The notes beneath the pieces were generated by a model. That model saw only the letters and a program-made list of their open reading frames with translations. It did no database searches and was not told the origin of the DNA. This document shows positions 24,215-24,856 of a DNA stretch of 24,856 nucleotides, piece by piece. How positions within the stretch are numbered: position 1 is the stretch's first letter; every line of letters begins with the position of its first letter. The translations under genes and the position numbers were made by a program. Source of the stretch: JBEIDK01 sp040383485 (GTDB lineage Bacteria > Bacteroidota > Bacteroidia > UBA4408); NCBI GenBank assembly GCA_040383485.1, contig JBEIDK010000034.1, positions 1 through 24,856 of the forward strand. Reading direction: 5' to 3'.

Positions 24215-24242
24215 ATTTTAAAAAGTAATGTAACCTACAATT

Positions 24243-24403
24243 TATTTTGTTGAATTTTAAAAATGGAATGATTTGCAGTAAGCCAGGTTACAAAGTTTGC
24301 GTCGGGTGTTGTTACATATTGGGCAATAGCCCCCTTTGTCCCCCAAGGGGGAAATAGAAAAAAGGTTAAATTCAAAACTAATAGGATGGTAAATTTTTTT
24401 CAT
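24243..24403 (-). pseudogene. 5' remnant of an LRR-family T9SS gene, frameshifted by a palindromic repeat
   Basis: Read on the minus strand from the ATG at 24403 it starts like a signal peptide (MKKIYHPISFEFNLFSIS). A second frame then encodes AIAQYVTTPDANFVTWLTAN, nearly the same as the mature N-terminus of the intact LRR protein (AQYVTIPDANFVTWLTAN). The two parts are joined by a G/C-rich repeat (about 24330-24352) that shifts the frame. After WLTAN the homology stops and a stop codon follows soon. So it is a broken fragment of a third paralogue whose LRRs and tail are gone. The rest of the gap 24188-24553 holds the antitoxin promoter and the hairpin at 24459. Confidence 0.7.
24330..24352. 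repeat. GC-rich palindromic repeat, copy 3
   Basis: On the minus strand: CCCCC-TT-GGGGG, then ACAAA, then GGGGGC. It has the same layout as the repeats at 220 and 363 (stem, short spacer, G-tract ending in C), though the sequence differs. It interrupts the signal-peptide region of the LRR-family remnant. Confidence 0.6.
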
Positions 24404-24458
24404 AATGTTTGTTTAATTAAATCAAATATAAAAGATAATTGTTAATGGCAAATGGTTT

Positions 24459-24476
24459 TGTAGGCGCGTACCTACA
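24459..24476. repeat. REP-like hairpin next to the transposase remnant
   Basis: TGTAGG (24459-24464) and CCTACA (24471-24476) flank CGCGTA. It is a GC-rich hairpin in AT-rich surroundings, 78 bases beyond the 3' end of the IS200-like transposase remnant. REP-like hairpins are typical companions or end structures of this transposase family (family knowledge). Confidence 0.5.
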
Positions 24477-24553
24477 CCCTCAAAAATCCTAATTCTTACA
24501 CCATGGGTTGTTTGGTAGCCGAGATGTTATTTTATTAATGGGTTGAAAATGAA

Positions 24554-24856
24554 TTAAACCAAATCCTTGAAGACGTATTTCTCATCAAATTCAATTTCAA
24601 ATTTTATTAGAAAATCAAGGTATTCTTCTCTAAATGTTTTCTTCTTATGGTGTTGCTCTTGATTTTCGATATACAAAATCACATCCTTCATTTGTGATTT
24701 ACCATAAGAGAATGCACCATAACCTTCTTGCCATTCAAATTTGCCTTTTACCAATTTCTTTTCATTTATCCATTTTTAAGAATTGCCTTTTACATCTTGC
24801 ATCAAATCAGAGATTGATTGATGTGGACGCATTCCTATTAATATGTGGATATGGTC
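24554..24856 (-). pseudogene. IS200-like (Y1/REP-associated) transposase, nonsense-mutated and cut by window edge
   Basis: The minus-strand frame entering at the window end reads DHIHILIGMRPHQSISDLMQ, with the His-x-His of the HUH metal site, then reaches a TAA at 24778-24776, then continues without a shift as KWINEKKLVKGKFEWQEG, YGAFSYGKSQ and VILYIENQEQHH to a stop at 24554. The Tyr in VILYIENQ is the expected nucleophile. The TAA separates the HUH site from that Tyr, so no active enzyme can be made unless the stop is read through. One base change (TCA to TAA, Ser in relatives) would explain it. The 5' part lies beyond the window. Confidence 0.8.

Noticed and set aside
24320..24360. Programmed frameshift in the 5' LRR-family fragment
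   Set aside because: The second frame ends soon after WLTAN and the downstream domains are absent, so it is a broken remnant; the frame switch lies within a repeat insertion.

Overview
The window looks like a chromosome segment of an AT-rich member of the Bacteroidota. Evidence: Por-type (T9SS) C-terminal sorting domains on at least four encoded proteins, a gliding-type ABC permease (gldF), a short Bacteroidota-style NuoG, and promoter-like motifs of the TTTG / TAnnTTTG type. No tRNA, rRNA or CRISPR was seen. The exact order cannot be decided from the sequence.

Layout. 1-459 is the 3' end of a secreted T9SS protein whose full-length relative lies at the other end of the window on the opposite strand. 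533-1345 is a secreted cyclophilin with a T9SS tail. 1431-5537 (minus strand) is a partial complex I operon, nuoG-H-I-J, followed by a universal stress protein; it has a well-formed promoter, but no other nuo genes are adjacent. 5538-6007 is non-coding. 6008-12286 encodes a giant modular surface protein of about 2,090 residues, followed by a BBP2-like outer-membrane barrel (12391), gldF (13828), ribonuclease Z (14622), and a VWA protein (15621) / MoxR-type AAA+ ATPase (16870) pair separated by three back-to-back stem-loops.

The most unusual part is 18241-20799. The last 34-35 codons of the AAA+ gene appear three times in direct orientation: in the gene itself, at 19770-19871, and at 20639-20743. 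Between the copies lie an outer-membrane barrel-like gene (18433-19761) and a RelE/antitoxin pair (19929-20469). The copies differ almost only at synonymous positions over their last two dozen codons. Only the last copy is followed by a strong terminator. This fits repeated insertion of small cargo units at the 3' end of the AAA+ gene, each bringing its own in-frame gene end.

From 20849 to the end (minus strand) are a Cys-ladder leucine-rich-repeat T9SS protein, a VapBC-type toxin-antitoxin pair, a frameshifted 5' remnant of a third LRR-family paralogue, a REP-like hairpin, and an IS200-like (Y1) transposase pseudogene. Short palindromic repeats have landed inside members of this LRR family at least four times, two of them at the same linker just before the sorting domain.
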